Under the pieces are notes generated by a model, which was given only the letters and a program-made list of their open reading frames with translations, did no database searches and was not told the origin of the DNA. The position numbers were made by a program, and so were the translations under genes. From an uncultured Bacteroides sp. (GTDB taxonomy: Bacteria > Bacteroidota > Bacteroidia > Chitinophagales > Chitinophagaceae), in assembly GCA_902168085.1 (NCBI GenBank), contig CABHOP010000052.1, positions 1 through 64,000 of the forward strand: a DNA stretch of 64,000 nt. Reading direction: 5' to 3'. Of this stretch, positions 43,286 to 53,782 are shown piece by piece. Every line of letters begins with the position of its first letter. Position 1 is the first letter of the stretch.

Positions 43286-44071
43286 CTATTTAACTGCTTT
43301 GCAGATCATAAACTCCTGCGCGGGTGTTTCTTTCTTGATGTTGACTAACAGCAACTCAATAGGATATAACAATCGCCATATCATAGAATCAAAAAACTTA
43401 CTACGCTTTGAGTAGCCGGTTGCCCTCATCCAAATCCGCTTGTAGAACAAACCACTATCATTAATCGGATGATTCAATAATACGTAATTGGGTATTTTAC
43501 TTATGATCTCCAGATTGTTTTTAGCCAATAACTTTTTATAATCTTCAAGCGACCTGCACTTTTGGTGCTCCATTACAAATGATTCGCCGTTCTTTAAAAA
43601 ATTATCTGAAAAAATGAATATCCCATCTTTCTTCAAAAGGCGATGCACGTTTGCCAATGCTGTATCTAATGCTTTGTCATCAACAATATGATATAGAACA
43701 GATGCCGATGAGATACAATCATAGCTATTATCACTGAGGTCCACTTTCCCACTTCCTACATCAAACTCTACAAATTTATGCCTGGGATAAATTTTAGATA
43801 AATTCTCAACAGCCGTTTTAGATATATCTATACCCGTTACAGACTTACCCAATCTATCCCAAATGCTTACTACAAAGCCGGTTCCACTCCCTATATCTAA
43901 TACTTTTGCGCCGTTACCACCCCCATACTTTTTGAAAAGCTTAAACAAAATCTTTTCAGTTACCTTATAACTCCACTTATTATAGTTAATGCTCAGATCA
44001 CCATATCCAACGCCTAAAAGATTGTATTGTTCTTTTAAACGTTCATCCCAATATTTTCTATTATCAAACAT
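43286..44071 (-). CDS. Class I SAM-dependent methyltransferase
   Basis: 261 residues. Motif I VLDIGSGTGFVVSIWDRLG near residue 57, ITGID-type SVTGIDISKTAVENL, and DCISSASVLYHIVDD near residue 119 define the Methyltransf_25/11 core. It lies directly after the ABC exporter genes. In Wzm/Wzt systems a methyl group at the non-reducing end can be the signal recognised by the Wzt C-terminal domain, so this is a candidate terminal methyltransferase; that is inference from position. Confidence 0.85.
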   Translation of the reverse strand: MFDNRKYWDERLKEQYNLLGVGYGDLSINYNKWSYKVTEKILFKLFKKYGGGNGAKVLDIGSGTGFVVSIWDRLGKSVTGIDISKTAVENLSKIYPRHKFVEFDVGSGKVDLSDNSYDCISSASVLYHIVDDKALDTALANVHRLLKKDGIFIFSDNFLKNGESFVMEHQKCRSLEDYKKLLAKNNLEIISKIPNYVLLNHPINDSGLFYKRIWMRATGYSKRSKFFDSMIWRLLYPIELLLVNIKKETPAQEFMICKAVK

Positions 44072-44080
44072 ATGACTTAG

Positions 44081-45361
44081 TTAAAAAATAAATTGACCCG
44101 GAAATATTGAGTAAGCTCCATTCCTGTTAATATTCCCCACTTCCCATAAATCCCCATTTAACACTGTGATCCTGGTAGCCTTTTCTATTATATCCAGTGT
44201 ATCTTCAGCTCTTGTACTTTTATAAAAAGCCAAAAGCTTTATGGAATATGTATTTGCCCTTAAATAAAGATTAGGGATAACTATTTCAAAATAGCCTTTA
44301 TCATTCGAAAAGTTAAAAGCCCCCATCTCATCGCTGTTATATGCCAATACTACTTCATCATATTGATTAAGCAGGTTGAACCCGAATATGATTTTGCTGC
44401 AGTCTATGCTCGAATCACATGTCGCATATATTCTCACCCTCAGATAATCGCACGAGATAGTTTCTGAAACCTGTTCTCCGTCTTTATTATAAAATTCAAC
44501 ACCTCTGAATTTAAAGAGTTGATTGCCCAGCCTGTCGGTCCTATGTTCTAATTCCATAGAAGTTAGCGTATCATCAAACCTCAGATATTCTGAAACAGCA
44601 ACATCCGTATCATCTACAAGCACTACCTTACCATTGTTCAGCAACATCCCCCTGTTACACAGGCTCCGTAGCGCTGATATATTATGGCTCACAAACAACA
44701 CCGTTCTGCCTTCCTTGTTGCTGATCTCCCCCATTTTACCCATACATTTTTTCTGGAAATCCGCATCTCCTACAGCCAATACTTCGTCTACTATTAATAT
44801 CTCCGATTCCAGGTGCGCTGCTACTGCAAATGCCAGGCGCACATACATACCTGAGCTATATCTTTTCACCGGTGTATCTATATATCTTTCTACGCCGGAA
44901 AACGCTACTATTTCATCAAATTTTTTCCGGATCTCGGCTTTGGTCATACCCAGGATGGCACCATTCAGAAATATATTTTCGCGCCCCGTTAACTCCGGAT
45001 GAAAACCCGTACCTACTTCCAGCAAACTGGCTATACGCCCTTTAGCTTTTATAGTACCCGTAGTAGGTGCTGTTACTCTTGAGAGTATTTTCAGCAATGT
45101 CGATTTACCTGCACCATTTTTTCCTATGATGCCTAGCACTTCCCCCTGCTTCACTTCAAAGCTTACATCTTTAATAGCCCAAACCCAATCACCACCCTTA
45201 CTCTCCCTGTTATTCTCTTCACCAAGTTTAGCATATGGGTCGTCCTTCCCTTTCACCCGATGCCACCACCTGTTCAGGTCATGAGACAATGTGCCTGTGC
45301 CTATCTCTCCCAGTCTATACAGCTTGGAAATATTTTCAAGTTTTATCGCAATGTCAGACAT
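44081..45361 (-). CDS. wzt: Wzt-like polysaccharide ABC-transporter ATPase with carbohydrate-binding tail
   Basis: 426 residues. The ATPase domain covers about residues 1-250: Walker A GKNGAGKST at 80-88, signature YSSGMYVRLAFAVA near residue 166, Walker B ILIVDEVLAVGD near residue 187. Residues ~270-426 form the beta-sandwich Wzt C-terminal domain that binds the modified end of the glycan before export. Pairs with the permease gene 8 bases upstream. Such transporters move a completed lipid-linked polysaccharide across the inner membrane. Confidence 0.95.
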   Translation of the reverse strand: MSDIAIKLENISKLYRLGEIGTGTLSHDLNRWWHRVKGKDDPYAKLGEENNRESKGGDWVWAIKDVSFEVKQGEVLGIIGKNGAGKSTLLKILSRVTAPTTGTIKAKGRIASLLEVGTGFHPELTGRENIFLNGAILGMTKAEIRKKFDEIVAFSGVERYIDTPVKRYSSGMYVRLAFAVAAHLESEILIVDEVLAVGDADFQKKCMGKMGEISNKEGRTVLFVSHNISALRSLCNRGMLLNNGKVVLVDDTDVAVSEYLRFDDTLTSMELEHRTDRLGNQLFKFRGVEFYNKDGEQVSETISCDYLRVRIYATCDSSIDCSKIIFGFNLLNQYDEVVLAYNSDEMGAFNFSNDKGYFEIVIPNLYLRANTYSIKLLAFYKSTRAEDTLDIIEKATRITVLNGDLWEVGNINRNGAYSIFPGQFIF

Positions 45362-45369
45362 ACAAACTA

Positions 45370-46227
45370 TTAAACGGTATCCATAAAGCTTTTCTCAACC
45401 TTATTAAATATTATGATACCCACTATCAGTATCACAAAGGTTGAGATGAAACTATATGTAAAATAGGTAGCATTAAAAGAGCCTGCGCCTAAAAATGCAA
45501 ACCGGAAGGTTTCAATGATTGCTGTAAAAGGGTTCAAGGCTATGATCCACCTGTATTTTTCAGAAGCAAGTGATAGCGGGTATACGACGGGGGTAGCATA
45601 CATCAATAGCTGTATCCCGAAGCTAAGCAGGAAACGAAGGTCGCGATACTTGGTGGTAAGGGATGAAAAGATAACACCCAACCCAAGCCCCAGCAAGCCC
45701 ATCATTATAATTAAAACAGGGAACAACGCAACAGCCCATGTAAAGTGTATGTTGCTATCTGTAAACAGCATGTAATAAGCCAACACCGAAAAGAACAACA
45801 ATAGTTGAATACCCAGCCTTATCATATTCGATACGATGATTGACAATGGTATGATCAACCTTGGGAAATATACCTTTCCGAAAATGCTGGCATTAGCTGT
45901 AAATGTTTCTGATGTTTTAGTAAGCGATTCTGAAAAATAGCTCCAGCAAGTTACGCCTGCCAGGTAGAATAAAATGGCCGGTACCCCATCAGTAGGTAAT
46001 TGTGCTATCCTGCCAAATACCAATAAGAACATAATGGTTGTAAGTATTGGCTGCACCAGGAACCATATAGGACCTAAAATAGTTTGTTTATAAAAAGCAA
46101 CGAAGTCTCTTTTTACAAATAAGAAAAGCAAATCTCTATAGTGCCACACCTCTTTAAGGTTTAGCTCTAAAATGCCGCTCTTAGGTTTTATCTCAAGATT
46201 CCAGTGCGTTTCGTTTGCACTCATCAT
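45370..46227 (-). CDS. wzm: Wzm-like polysaccharide ABC-transporter permease
   Basis: 285 residues, ABC2-type permease. DLLFLFVKRDFVAFYKQTILGPIWFLVQPILTTIMF near residue 32 contains the N-terminal amphipathic and first membrane helix; five further helices follow. It partners with the Wzt-like ATPase. It shares one base with the fcl stop codon, so it is translationally linked. Confidence 0.95.
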   Translation of the reverse strand: MMSANETHWNLEIKPKSGILELNLKEVWHYRDLLFLFVKRDFVAFYKQTILGPIWFLVQPILTTIMFLLVFGRIAQLPTDGVPAILFYLAGVTCWSYFSESLTKTSETFTANASIFGKVYFPRLIIPLSIIVSNMIRLGIQLLLFFSVLAYYMLFTDSNIHFTWAVALFPVLIIMMGLLGLGLGVIFSSLTTKYRDLRFLLSFGIQLLMYATPVVYPLSLASEKYRWIIALNPFTAIIETFRFAFLGAGSFNATYFTYSFISTFVILIVGIIIFNKVEKSFMDTV

Positions 46228-47162
46228 TATGCTATTTGTTCTACGATGAATTTTTGATGATATACTGCTTTGATACCATCTTCAAGAGATGTCTTTGCTT
46301 GCCAGCCTAAGCCTTTCAGTTTCGATACATCCATTAGTTTGCGTGGTGTACCATCGGGTTTGGTATTGTCCCACACTATATTGCCCTCATAACCTACTAC
46401 CTTCTTTATCAGCAATGCAAGGTTTTCAATACTGATATCTTCCCCTACGCCAATGTTTACAAAGCCCTCTTCATTATAGTGCTGCATCAGGAAGAAGCAG
46501 GCATCTGCCAGGTCATCTGCGTGCAAAAATTCGCGCAGTGGTTTACCGCTACCCCATACGGTTACCTCAGCAGCATTGGTTTGTTTAGCTTCGTGAAATT
46601 TTCGTATCAGCGCGGGCAATACATGCGATGTATGGAGGTCATAATTATCATTGGGGCCATACAGGTTAGTAGGCATTACCGATATAAAATTGCAACCATA
46701 CTGAAAACGATAGGCATCGCACATTTTTATACCTGCTATTTTGGCTATGGCATATGGTTCATTCGTCGGCTCCAGGGCACCTGTCAAAAGGTATTCTTCT
46801 TTCAACGGCTGTGGTGCCAGTTTAGGATATATACATGATGAACCTAAGAACATTAGTTTTTTAACCCCATTCACATATGCCTGGTGAATTACATTGTTTT
46901 GTATCATCAGGTTATCATACAGGAATTCCGCCTTGTATTTATTATTTGCCAATATGCCGCCTACTTTGGCTGCCGCCAGGAACACATATTCCGGAAGTTC
47001 TGCTGCAAAAAAATCTGCTACCGCCTGTTGATTACGCAGGTCAAGCTCTGCAGATGTTCTTGTTACAATATTATTATACCCTGCCGATTGCAACCTGCGC
47101 ACAATAGCACTTCCTACCATTCCTCTATGCCCCGCTACGTATATCTTACTTGCTTGCTTCAT
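46227..47162 (-). CDS. fcl: GDP-L-fucose synthase
   Basis: 311 residues, SDR fold. NAD(P) motif [14 protein letters not shown] at residues 12-25, SSCIYP near residue 107, and active-site Tyr-x3-Lys in [10 protein letters not shown] near residue 135; [10 protein letters not shown] follows. It epimerises and reduces GDP-4-keto-6-deoxy-D-mannose to GDP-L-fucose. Directly after gmd with 2 bases between, as in colanic-acid-type loci. Confidence 0.96.
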   Translation of the reverse strand: MKQASKIYVAGHRGMVGSAIVRRLQSAGYNNIVTRTSAELDLRNQQAVADFFAAELPEYVFLAAAKVGGILANNKYKAEFLYDNLMIQNNVIHQAYVNGVKKLMFLGSSCIYPKLAPQPLKEEYLLTGALEPTNEPYAIAKIAGIKMCDAYRFQYGCNFISVMPTNLYGPNDNYDLHTSHVLPALIRKFHEAKQTNAAEVTVWGSGKPLREFLHADDLADACFFLMQHYNEEGFVNIGVGEDISIENLALLIKKVVGYEGNIVWDNTKPDGTPRKLMDVSKLKGLGWQAKTSLEDGIKAVYHQKFIVEQIA

Positions 47163-47164
47163 TC

Positions 47165-48277
47165 CTATTCGTATTGGCGTATGAAGTTATAGCCGGCTTC
47201 TTTCAGCACTTTCTCTTTGGTAAAAGCATGCAGGTCGGCCTGCACCATTTCTTTCACCAATTCCTGCAAAGAATATTTCGGCTCCCATCCCAGTTTTTCT
47301 TTGGCCTTGGTAGCATCCCCTATCAACAGGTCTACCTCTGTAGGCCTGAAGTATTTGGGGTCTACGCTTACTATCTCTTGCCCTATAGCTACCGGTGTGC
47401 CTTCTTTACAAGATTTTACAATACCTTTTTCGTTAACACCCTCACCTGTAAACTCCAGTTCAATACCCGCTTCTTCAAAAGCCATTTTTATAAAGTCGCG
47501 CACATAGGTAGTAATGCCCGTGGCTATCACGTAGTCCTCAGCTACATCCTGCTGCAATATGCGCCACATAGCATCTACATAATCTTTGGCATGTCCCCAG
47601 TCGCGCTGTGCATCCAGGTTGCCTATATACAGCTTGTCCTGCAGACCCAGCGCTATTTGTGCTGCTGCCCTTGTTATCTTGCGTGTTACGAAAGTTTCAC
47701 CACGCAGCGGACTCTCGTGGTTGAAAAGGATACCATTGCTGGCAAATATGTTATACGCCTCGCGGTAGTTCACAGTTATCCAGTAAGCATACAGCTTAGC
47801 TACTCCGTAAGGCGAACGTGGATAGAAAGGTGTTTTTTCAGACTGTGGCACTTCCTGCACCAGACCATACAGTTCCGATGTGGATGCCTGGTAAATTTTA
47901 GTCTTATCCACCATGTTCAGCAGGCGGATGGCCTCCAGTATACGCAGCGTGCCGATACCATCAGCATTGGCCGTATATTCAGGTGTTTCAAAGCTAACCT
48001 GCACATGGCTCATGGCACCCAGGTTATATATTTCATCCGGCTGCACATCTTGTATGATGCGAATGATATTGGTACTATCTGTCAGGTCACCGTAATGCAG
48101 TATAAAGTTACGGTTAGACTCATGCGGGTCTTCATATAAGTGGTCGATACGTGCCGTATTGAATAATGAGCTACGCCTTTTGATGCCATGTACTTCATAG
48201 CCTTTAGCAAGTAGCAACTCACTTAAGTAAGCACCATCCTGACCCGTAACACCTGTAATAAGTGCTTTCTTTGCCAT
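47165..48277 (-). CDS. gmd: GDP-mannose 4,6-dehydratase
   Basis: 370 residues, the usual length. [15 protein letters not shown] near residue 8 binds NADP; STSELYG near residue 131 and Tyr-x3-Lys in [12 protein letters not shown] near residue 154 form the active site; [16 protein letters not shown] is diagnostic for Gmd. It makes GDP-4-keto-6-deoxy-D-mannose, used by the next gene to form GDP-L-fucose. Confidence 0.98.
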   Translation of the reverse strand: MAKKALITGVTGQDGAYLSELLLAKGYEVHGIKRRSSLFNTARIDHLYEDPHESNRNFILHYGDLTDSTNIIRIIQDVQPDEIYNLGAMSHVQVSFETPEYTANADGIGTLRILEAIRLLNMVDKTKIYQASTSELYGLVQEVPQSEKTPFYPRSPYGVAKLYAYWITVNYREAYNIFASNGILFNHESPLRGETFVTRKITRAAAQIALGLQDKLYIGNLDAQRDWGHAKDYVDAMWRILQQDVAEDYVIATGITTYVRDFIKMAFEEAGIELEFTGEGVNEKGIVKSCKEGTPVAIGQEIVSVDPKYFRPTEVDLLIGDATKAKEKLGWEPKYSLQELVKEMVQADLHAFTKEKVLKEAGYNFIRQYE

Positions 48278-48282
48278 ATAGT

Positions 48283-49404
48283 TTAGTTAGCAACAATTTG
48301 TTTCAGCAACATCTTCAATCTTGAAGTATAGGCACTGAAGCCAAAATTGTCCATCGTTTTTTGTTGAAGGTTTTTGCCGGCATCTGCACTCCAGCCTTCA
48401 TTTATATTTTTCTCAATGGCGGCAGCTATCTCTTCCACATTCATCGGGTCCACAAGTGTTCCAAGCTCACCGTTCATCAATGCATCTATGCTGCCATCTT
48501 TATTTCCGGCAATAGCCCTTACACCACAAGCTGTAGCTTCTATAAACACAATACCAAACCCTTCACCATTGCTGGGCATTATGTAGGTATCGGCCAGTTG
48601 GTAGTGTGCCGTTATTTCTTCATTTTTAATAAATCCTGTAAGGATGACATTCCCTTCCACACCCAACTCTTTCACTAACGCAGTTACTCTTTGATGCTCT
48701 AGCTCATCATACTTACCGGCTATTATATACTTTATATTGGGGTACTTACCCAATAATGCAGGCAGCGCCTTTATTACCTGGTCGTAGCCTTTATATTGCT
48801 CATTTGAAGACAGCCTGCAAAGCGAAAACAAAACAAAATCATGCGCCTTCACTCCATATCGTTGCATCAGTGCTTCATTTTTTTCAAAAGCAACCGGCAT
48901 TTCAAAAAACGGGTCTATTGTATTATGAAACACAGCTACTTTATCTGATCGCAATCCTTGTATCGTTACCAGCTTGTCTTTTGTAAACGCACTGACAGCC
49001 AGTATATGATCTGCCTGTTCTAATACCTTCTTTTTTATCCCCTGTAGTGGCTGCCATACCTCTATGCCATGGCATATAAGCGCCAGTTTCTTCCCGGGAA
49101 ATAGCTTTTTTATTGCTACACCTACTATTGCAAGATTAATGTGGCCCAACACAATTACATCTTGCCGGCTACCTTTCAATATAGATGATACTACAAACTG
49201 CAATCGCTTTTTGCCAAAGCCTTTATAATTGCTGATAGGGAAGTAACGCTCATCGCTCTGTGTATCATACAGTGAATAAGCTTCGCATTTCAAACCTGTT
49301 TCTTCACTTGCCAAACCCAGCGCCTTCATAAAACAGCGGTTGAACTTTTCAAGTCCGCCGGTTTGCGAAAATGCTGTAAGGTTTAAGAATAGCAGGTTTT
49401 TCAC
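48283..49404 (-). CDS. Glycosyltransferase family 4
   Basis: 373 residues, GT-B fold. [21 protein letters not shown] carries the Gly-Gly acceptor loop; [25 protein letters not shown] near residue 205 begins the donor domain; [18 protein letters not shown] near residue 290 has the Glu-x7-Glu motif. It lies between asnB-like and gmd. Specificity unknown, though its place beside gmd-fcl makes a fucose or mannose donor conceivable. Confidence 0.9.
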   Translation of the reverse strand: MKNLLFLNLTAFSQTGGLEKFNRCFMKALGLASEETGLKCEAYSLYDTQSDERYFPISNYKGFGKKRLQFVVSSILKGSRQDVIVLGHINLAIVGVAIKKLFPGKKLALICHGIEVWQPLQGIKKKVLEQADHILAVSAFTKDKLVTIQGLRSDKVAVFHNTIDPFFEMPVAFEKNEALMQRYGVKAHDFVLFSLCRLSSNEQYKGYDQVIKALPALLGKYPNIKYIIAGKYDELEHQRVTALVKELGVEGNVILTGFIKNEEITAHYQLADTYIMPSNGEGFGIVFIEATACGVRAIAGNKDGSIDALMNGELGTLVDPMNVEEIAAAIEKNINEGWSADAGKNLQQKTMDNFGFSAYTSRLKMLLKQIVAN

Positions 49405-49408
49405 TGGC

Positions 49409-51181
49409 TTATACTACTTCGTAATTGTTGGCTATAAGATATGCCCAATAGCGGCTCCAGTTAAGCTTACCGCTTTTATATCGTTCGCTTATTCTGGCGT
49501 CTGCTTTTTTAAAGCTCTTATTTTCGTTGCCTTCCATCCAGCGTTGGAAAGGAAATACAAATCCTTGTTTCTTCCTGTTCCATATCTCTTGTGGCAGTAT
49601 ATCGGCAAAGCTTTCTATCAGCAAATGTTTTATCTGCTTACTGTTGAATTTAACAGATGGCGCGATACTATTAACCAGGTTCACCAGGTCGGTATCTAAA
49701 TAAGGTACCCTTACTTCTATACTATGCCACATGCTCATCATATCCGTATCGCGCAGCAACTGGCATTGCATATACAGGTTCGATTCCAGGTACGATACTT
49801 TATTACCATAAGGCAAAGCATCTACAAATGCAGGCATATTTACTTCCTGCAGTGTTTCCGATACTTGACGCATATCTGCATTCAGTATCCTCGCAGTTTC
49901 GCCGGCATGGAAAAAGCCACGGTGAAACAGGTATTCACCTACTGCATCTTTTCGCGAAAGAAAAGACACTTTGCGGTATTTATCCTGCGGCAGATAAGAT
50001 GCCATCTTCAAAATCGGGGCAGGTATCTTTTGCATATTGGCTATCATGCCTTCCCTATTAAAAGAGGCATATCCGCCAAATAACTCATCTGCACCCAATC
50101 CCGACAATACAGCTTTCAACCCATATTGTTTGGCATAGCCACAAATGAAGTATGTATTCACCCCATCCGCAGTTGGCTGGTCCATAGCCTTCAGTATATC
50201 GGGCATGGCAGCAACAAACTGTTCTTTAGTAAGTGTAAACGGTTTGTGATATGCACCTGTTTTTTGGGCTATGATGTTTTGATATGGCGCTTCCGAAAAG
50301 TCTTCCTCTTCAAATACAATAGAAAGCGTATGCAGGTCTTGATGTCCTGATTGATGCGCAATAAGTGTCAGCAAACTACTATCGATACCACCACTCAGAA
50401 ACAACCCGATAGGTGCATCCGATATCATATGGCGGCGTACAGCCAGCGTTAGCGTTTCCCTTACTGCCTCAATAGCAGCAGGCAGGTCGGTTACCTTCGC
50501 TTCATAGTTTGTTTCGTCAAATACTACCGTCTTTACCCCCAGTGTCTGAACATTCACAATAAGGCAGGTACCTTTCAGCAGCGGCTTCACGCCTTGCAGC
50601 GTAGTAACAGGTTCCGGCAGGTAGCCATATGTCAGGAAATATATTTTCCAGTCGCTACGTTCCGGCCATCTGCCCAATGTCTTGAAGGCCCTTATTTCTG
50701 ATGCGAAATAGAGCTTATCATTATCTATATAATAATATAGGGGCTTAATGCCTTGTTGGTCGCGCACCAGCAATAGTTCATCCTTTGCAGTATCGTATAA
50801 TGCAAAGGCAAACATCCCTTTCAGTTTTTTAAAACTATCGATACCCCATTGCCTGTATGCAGCAATGATAACTTCCGTATCTGTGTGTGTTGTAAAAAAC
50901 TGGCCAAGTGTTTCCAGCTCCTTCTTCAGCTCCAGGTAGTTATATATCTCTCCGTTGAAAACAATCACCAACCGGCCGTCAACACTATGCATAGGTTGGC
51001 TGCCGGCATCACTCAGGTCTATCAATGATAGCCTTCTGTGGCCAAGCGCTATAGCGCGTGCTTCATTTATATATACCCCGGCACTATCGGGGCCGCCGTG
51101 CGCCATACTATCGCGCATAGCTACAATATCGTTACCGATATTATTGTTTCCCCTGTCTACAATACCGGCAATACGGCACAT
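49409..51181 (-). CDS. AsnB-like glutamine-dependent amidotransferase
   Basis: 590 residues. Cys2 after the initiator Met is the nucleophile of a class II glutaminase (MCRIAGIVD), with FNGEIYNYLEL near residue 75. The synthetase half has the PP-loop SGGIDSSLLTL near residue 260 and GLGADELFGGY near residue 355. As a biosynthetic enzyme this is asparagine synthase. Inside a polysaccharide cluster it may instead amidate a uronic acid, as WbpS-type homologues do. It is the second gene of the cluster, 156 bases after the wzc-like gene and 4 bases before a glycosyltransferase. Confidence 0.88.
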   Translation of the reverse strand: MCRIAGIVDRGNNNIGNDIVAMRDSMAHGGPDSAGVYINEARAIALGHRRLSLIDLSDAGSQPMHSVDGRLVIVFNGEIYNYLELKKELETLGQFFTTHTDTEVIIAAYRQWGIDSFKKLKGMFAFALYDTAKDELLLVRDQQGIKPLYYYIDNDKLYFASEIRAFKTLGRWPERSDWKIYFLTYGYLPEPVTTLQGVKPLLKGTCLIVNVQTLGVKTVVFDETNYEAKVTDLPAAIEAVRETLTLAVRRHMISDAPIGLFLSGGIDSSLLTLIAHQSGHQDLHTLSIVFEEEDFSEAPYQNIIAQKTGAYHKPFTLTKEQFVAAMPDILKAMDQPTADGVNTYFICGYAKQYGLKAVLSGLGADELFGGYASFNREGMIANMQKIPAPILKMASYLPQDKYRKVSFLSRKDAVGEYLFHRGFFHAGETARILNADMRQVSETLQEVNMPAFVDALPYGNKVSYLESNLYMQCQLLRDTDMMSMWHSIEVRVPYLDTDLVNLVNSIAPSVKFNSKQIKHLLIESFADILPQEIWNRKKQGFVFPFQRWMEGNENKSFKKADARISERYKSGKLNWSRYWAYLIANNYEVV

Positions 51182-51337
51182 TTGTTTTCATTTTTTTCAT
51201 GGCTTCGCCATTGTCAGTCACATAGACCAACTCCCCTCCGCTATAATATACCTGGCGAAATCCTACCCGCTACATCATACTCCCTCACCTGAATAGCACA
51301 TATGCTATCGGTTTCTTTTAATGCTTTTTTTTAATGG

Positions 51338-53782
51338 TTATTTATTCCTGGTAGGTATAAATTTTTTCAGCCTTTTGGTAATCCGTTTCACATCAAACCT
51401 TTTACCCTTTTCATTTTCAAAGTAGCCGTTCTCATGTTTTCCATAACCATAGCCATAACCATAGCCGTAGCCATAACCATAGCCCGACTCATAACCATAA
51501 CCGTAGCCGTAAGCATATCCTCTCTTGTATATTACATCGTTGATAACAAAGCTTAGCCGCGACATTTTCTTGTTGTCGTTAAGTTCGTTAGGTATTTGCA
51601 GTTGCTGTTTAAAGGTGTAACCCTGCCTGATGATGTATAATGTTGCATCCGCAAAGCGGTTCAGCAGCACCGCATCTGTTACCAGCCCTGCAGGCGCTGT
51701 ATCTATCAATACGTAATCAAAATTCTCTTTCAGGTGGTCAAACAATGCATCCACCTTAGGCAGCATGATCAGCTCGGCCGGGTTAGGCGGTATGGGCCCC
51801 GATGGAACAATAAACAGGTTATCAAACCCAGATGGTTGAATGATTTGCTGCATATCGGCCTGGCCTACTGCGTAGGTAGAAAGGCCAATGCTGTTATCCA
51901 GCCCCAATGTTTTCGATATTTTAGGTTTGCGTAGGTCAAGCTCCAGCAGCACCACTTTTTTGCCCGATATAGCAAATGTACTGGCAAGGTTAATAGCAAT
52001 GAACGATTTACCCTCACCACTCATGCTCGATGTAAGCAGTATCACTTTGTCATTCTTCTCCGGCAGCAGGAATTGTATATTCGTTCGTAATGCCCTGAAC
52101 TGTTCGGCCAATACGCTGTGACTGTTGTTCTTTACAGCTATAGCTACATCATTTTCATTGTGGCCTATTTCACCCAGTATAGGCACGTCAGACTGCGCGT
52201 ATATATCGCTTTTGGCGATGATGCGTGTATTCAGCATACGCCTCAGCAGGAAGATAACTATAGGTAAAATAAAACCGAGTAGCAATGCGGTGCTCTTTAT
52301 CCTGGATTTATTAGGTTTCAGTGTTCCGGATTGCTCTGCCTGGTTAATAACTGTTACGTTGGCTACCGTGGCCGATTTTGCAACTGCAGTTTCTTCACGT
52401 TTCTTCAGCAAGTATAAAAACAGTTCTTCTGTAATATTCTGCTTACGCGAGTAATCGAGTATGATACGTTCTTTTTCCGGCACCTTGCGCACATTTGCAT
52501 CAATAGTTCCACCTTCCCTTCTCAATGCACTGATAGTAACCTGGATACTTGTTTTGGTAGCTTGCAGGCTTACCTGCATATCGCGCCTCAATTGTTCCAG
52601 CTGTTTATCTACAGCTTTTACATATGGACTGGTTTCCGTATTCGATATCAGCAGGCGTTCTCTTTCTGCCTGCAGGGTATTGTACCTTTCTATAATCTTA
52701 CCAAGCGCACCGTCATCTACCAGCAGGTTCGATGGCACTGCTCTTCCCTGGTATCTTGCATCATTCAAATAATTCTCCAGTTCCTTCACAATACCCAGCT
52801 GCACCTCTTTACTCATTAGCTGCCTGTAGTTGTCCGTGGTGGTTTGCATCAGCATTTTGCTCTGCTCGGTAACATCCCCCGCAATCCTGTTTTTCTGCTT
52901 AAAGTCCTCTATCTTCTCTTCAATAATTGTCAAGTCCTTACTTACAATATTTAGCCTGTCTTCTATAAATTCAATTGTATTATTGGCTATCCTGTTCCTG
53001 TCTTCAATATTCTTCTCTGCATATACCTTTACCAGCGTATCCAGTATGTCTTTACCTCTTTCAGGTATTTCATCGGCTATGGCAAGGTTCAGGTAGTTGG
53101 CAGCTTTATCCGGCCTCGATACGTCCAGGCCACCGGCATAGCCTGCCGCAATACCTGTTGGCTCCGATATTACAAATAAGTATTTAGCACCTTCTTTAAT
53201 AGGTAGTTCAGCTGTTTTTTCAACTGTAACATTACCTACAGGCAGCGCTATCAATTGTCCTATCTTACCTTTCCAGCTACTTTTTTCATTTGATATGGTA
53301 AAGTTTGTCTTGTCGTCAAAAATCAACTTATAACTACCGCCTTGGGTAATATTGGCAAGCACAGTATCTTCCATTGCTATGCGGAAAGGGCTATCACCAT
53401 AAAATTCGGTTGCCCTTACATTTCCATACTCAAAGTATTGCATGTTCAGCTTCAGGCGTTGCACTACTTTGGTCATCAGGTCTTTACTTTTAAGCACACG
53501 CATCACGTTATTGATGTCACTATTCCTTCCGCTGATGCCCAGTCCTTCCAGAATCATATCATCATTTCTACCCGATGATTTACTATCGTTGATAAGGATC
53601 TCTGTGCTTACTCTGTATATAGGCGTTGTGTACCTTAAATAAAGATTTGAAATTATCATGGCAACTACCACGCTGGCCAAAAACCATGGCCACGCTCCTA
53701 AAAGAGTAGTAAACAGCCACCTGAGATTAAATATGCTTGTTTCGTTTTCTTGCCTCTGTTTACCTGAAAAGTTGTTTTCCAT
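51338..53782 (-). CDS. Wzc-like polysaccharide co-polymerase with BY-kinase domain
   Basis: 814 residues. Membrane helix at about 28-48, a long periplasmic region with coiled-coil segments (about 255-420), a second helix at about 497-515, then a cytoplasmic tyrosine kinase domain: Walker A SSMSGEGKS at 585-593, Walker A' VLLELDLRKPK near 611, Walker B VLIDTAP at 691-697. The tail from residue 752 to 780 is mostly Gly-Tyr, with 13 tyrosines, the likely autophosphorylation cluster. It should control chain length with the Wza-like lipoprotein encoded divergently. First gene of the 38-kb minus-strand cluster. Confidence 0.93.
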   Translation of the reverse strand: MENNFSGKQRQENETSIFNLRWLFTTLLGAWPWFLASVVVAMIISNLYLRYTTPIYRVSTEILINDSKSSGRNDDMILEGLGISGRNSDINNVMRVLKSKDLMTKVVQRLKLNMQYFEYGNVRATEFYGDSPFRIAMEDTVLANITQGGSYKLIFDDKTNFTISNEKSSWKGKIGQLIALPVGNVTVEKTAELPIKEGAKYLFVISEPTGIAAGYAGGLDVSRPDKAANYLNLAIADEIPERGKDILDTLVKVYAEKNIEDRNRIANNTIEFIEDRLNIVSKDLTIIEEKIEDFKQKNRIAGDVTEQSKMLMQTTTDNYRQLMSKEVQLGIVKELENYLNDARYQGRAVPSNLLVDDGALGKIIERYNTLQAERERLLISNTETSPYVKAVDKQLEQLRRDMQVSLQATKTSIQVTISALRREGGTIDANVRKVPEKERIILDYSRKQNITEELFLYLLKKREETAVAKSATVANVTVINQAEQSGTLKPNKSRIKSTALLLGFILPIVIFLLRRMLNTRIIAKSDIYAQSDVPILGEIGHNENDVAIAVKNNSHSVLAEQFRALRTNIQFLLPEKNDKVILLTSSMSGEGKSFIAINLASTFAISGKKVVLLELDLRKPKISKTLGLDNSIGLSTYAVGQADMQQIIQPSGFDNLFIVPSGPIPPNPAELIMLPKVDALFDHLKENFDYVLIDTAPAGLVTDAVLLNRFADATLYIIRQGYTFKQQLQIPNELNDNKKMSRLSFVINDVIYKRGYAYGYGYGYESGYGYGYGYGYGYGYGKHENGYFENEKGKRFDVKRITKRLKKFIPTRNK
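51443..51529 (-). repeat. Gly-Tyr hexanucleotide tract in the wzc-like gene
   Basis: On the plus strand the stretch consists of variants of CCATAG / CCATAA / CCGTAG units, in frame encoding Gly-Tyr dipeptides of the kinase tail. Being a multiple of 6 bases, unit gain or loss would keep the frame and change the number of tyrosines. Confidence 0.85.

Noticed and set aside
47150-48139. 329-codon open frame on the plus strand
   Set aside because: Entirely antisense to gmd, whose motifs are unmistakable; the translation is Tyr/Cys/Phe-rich without any domain.
51443-51529. Short regular repeats considered as a CRISPR array
   Set aside because: Units are six bases without spacers and are in frame, encoding Gly-Tyr of the Wzc-like tail.
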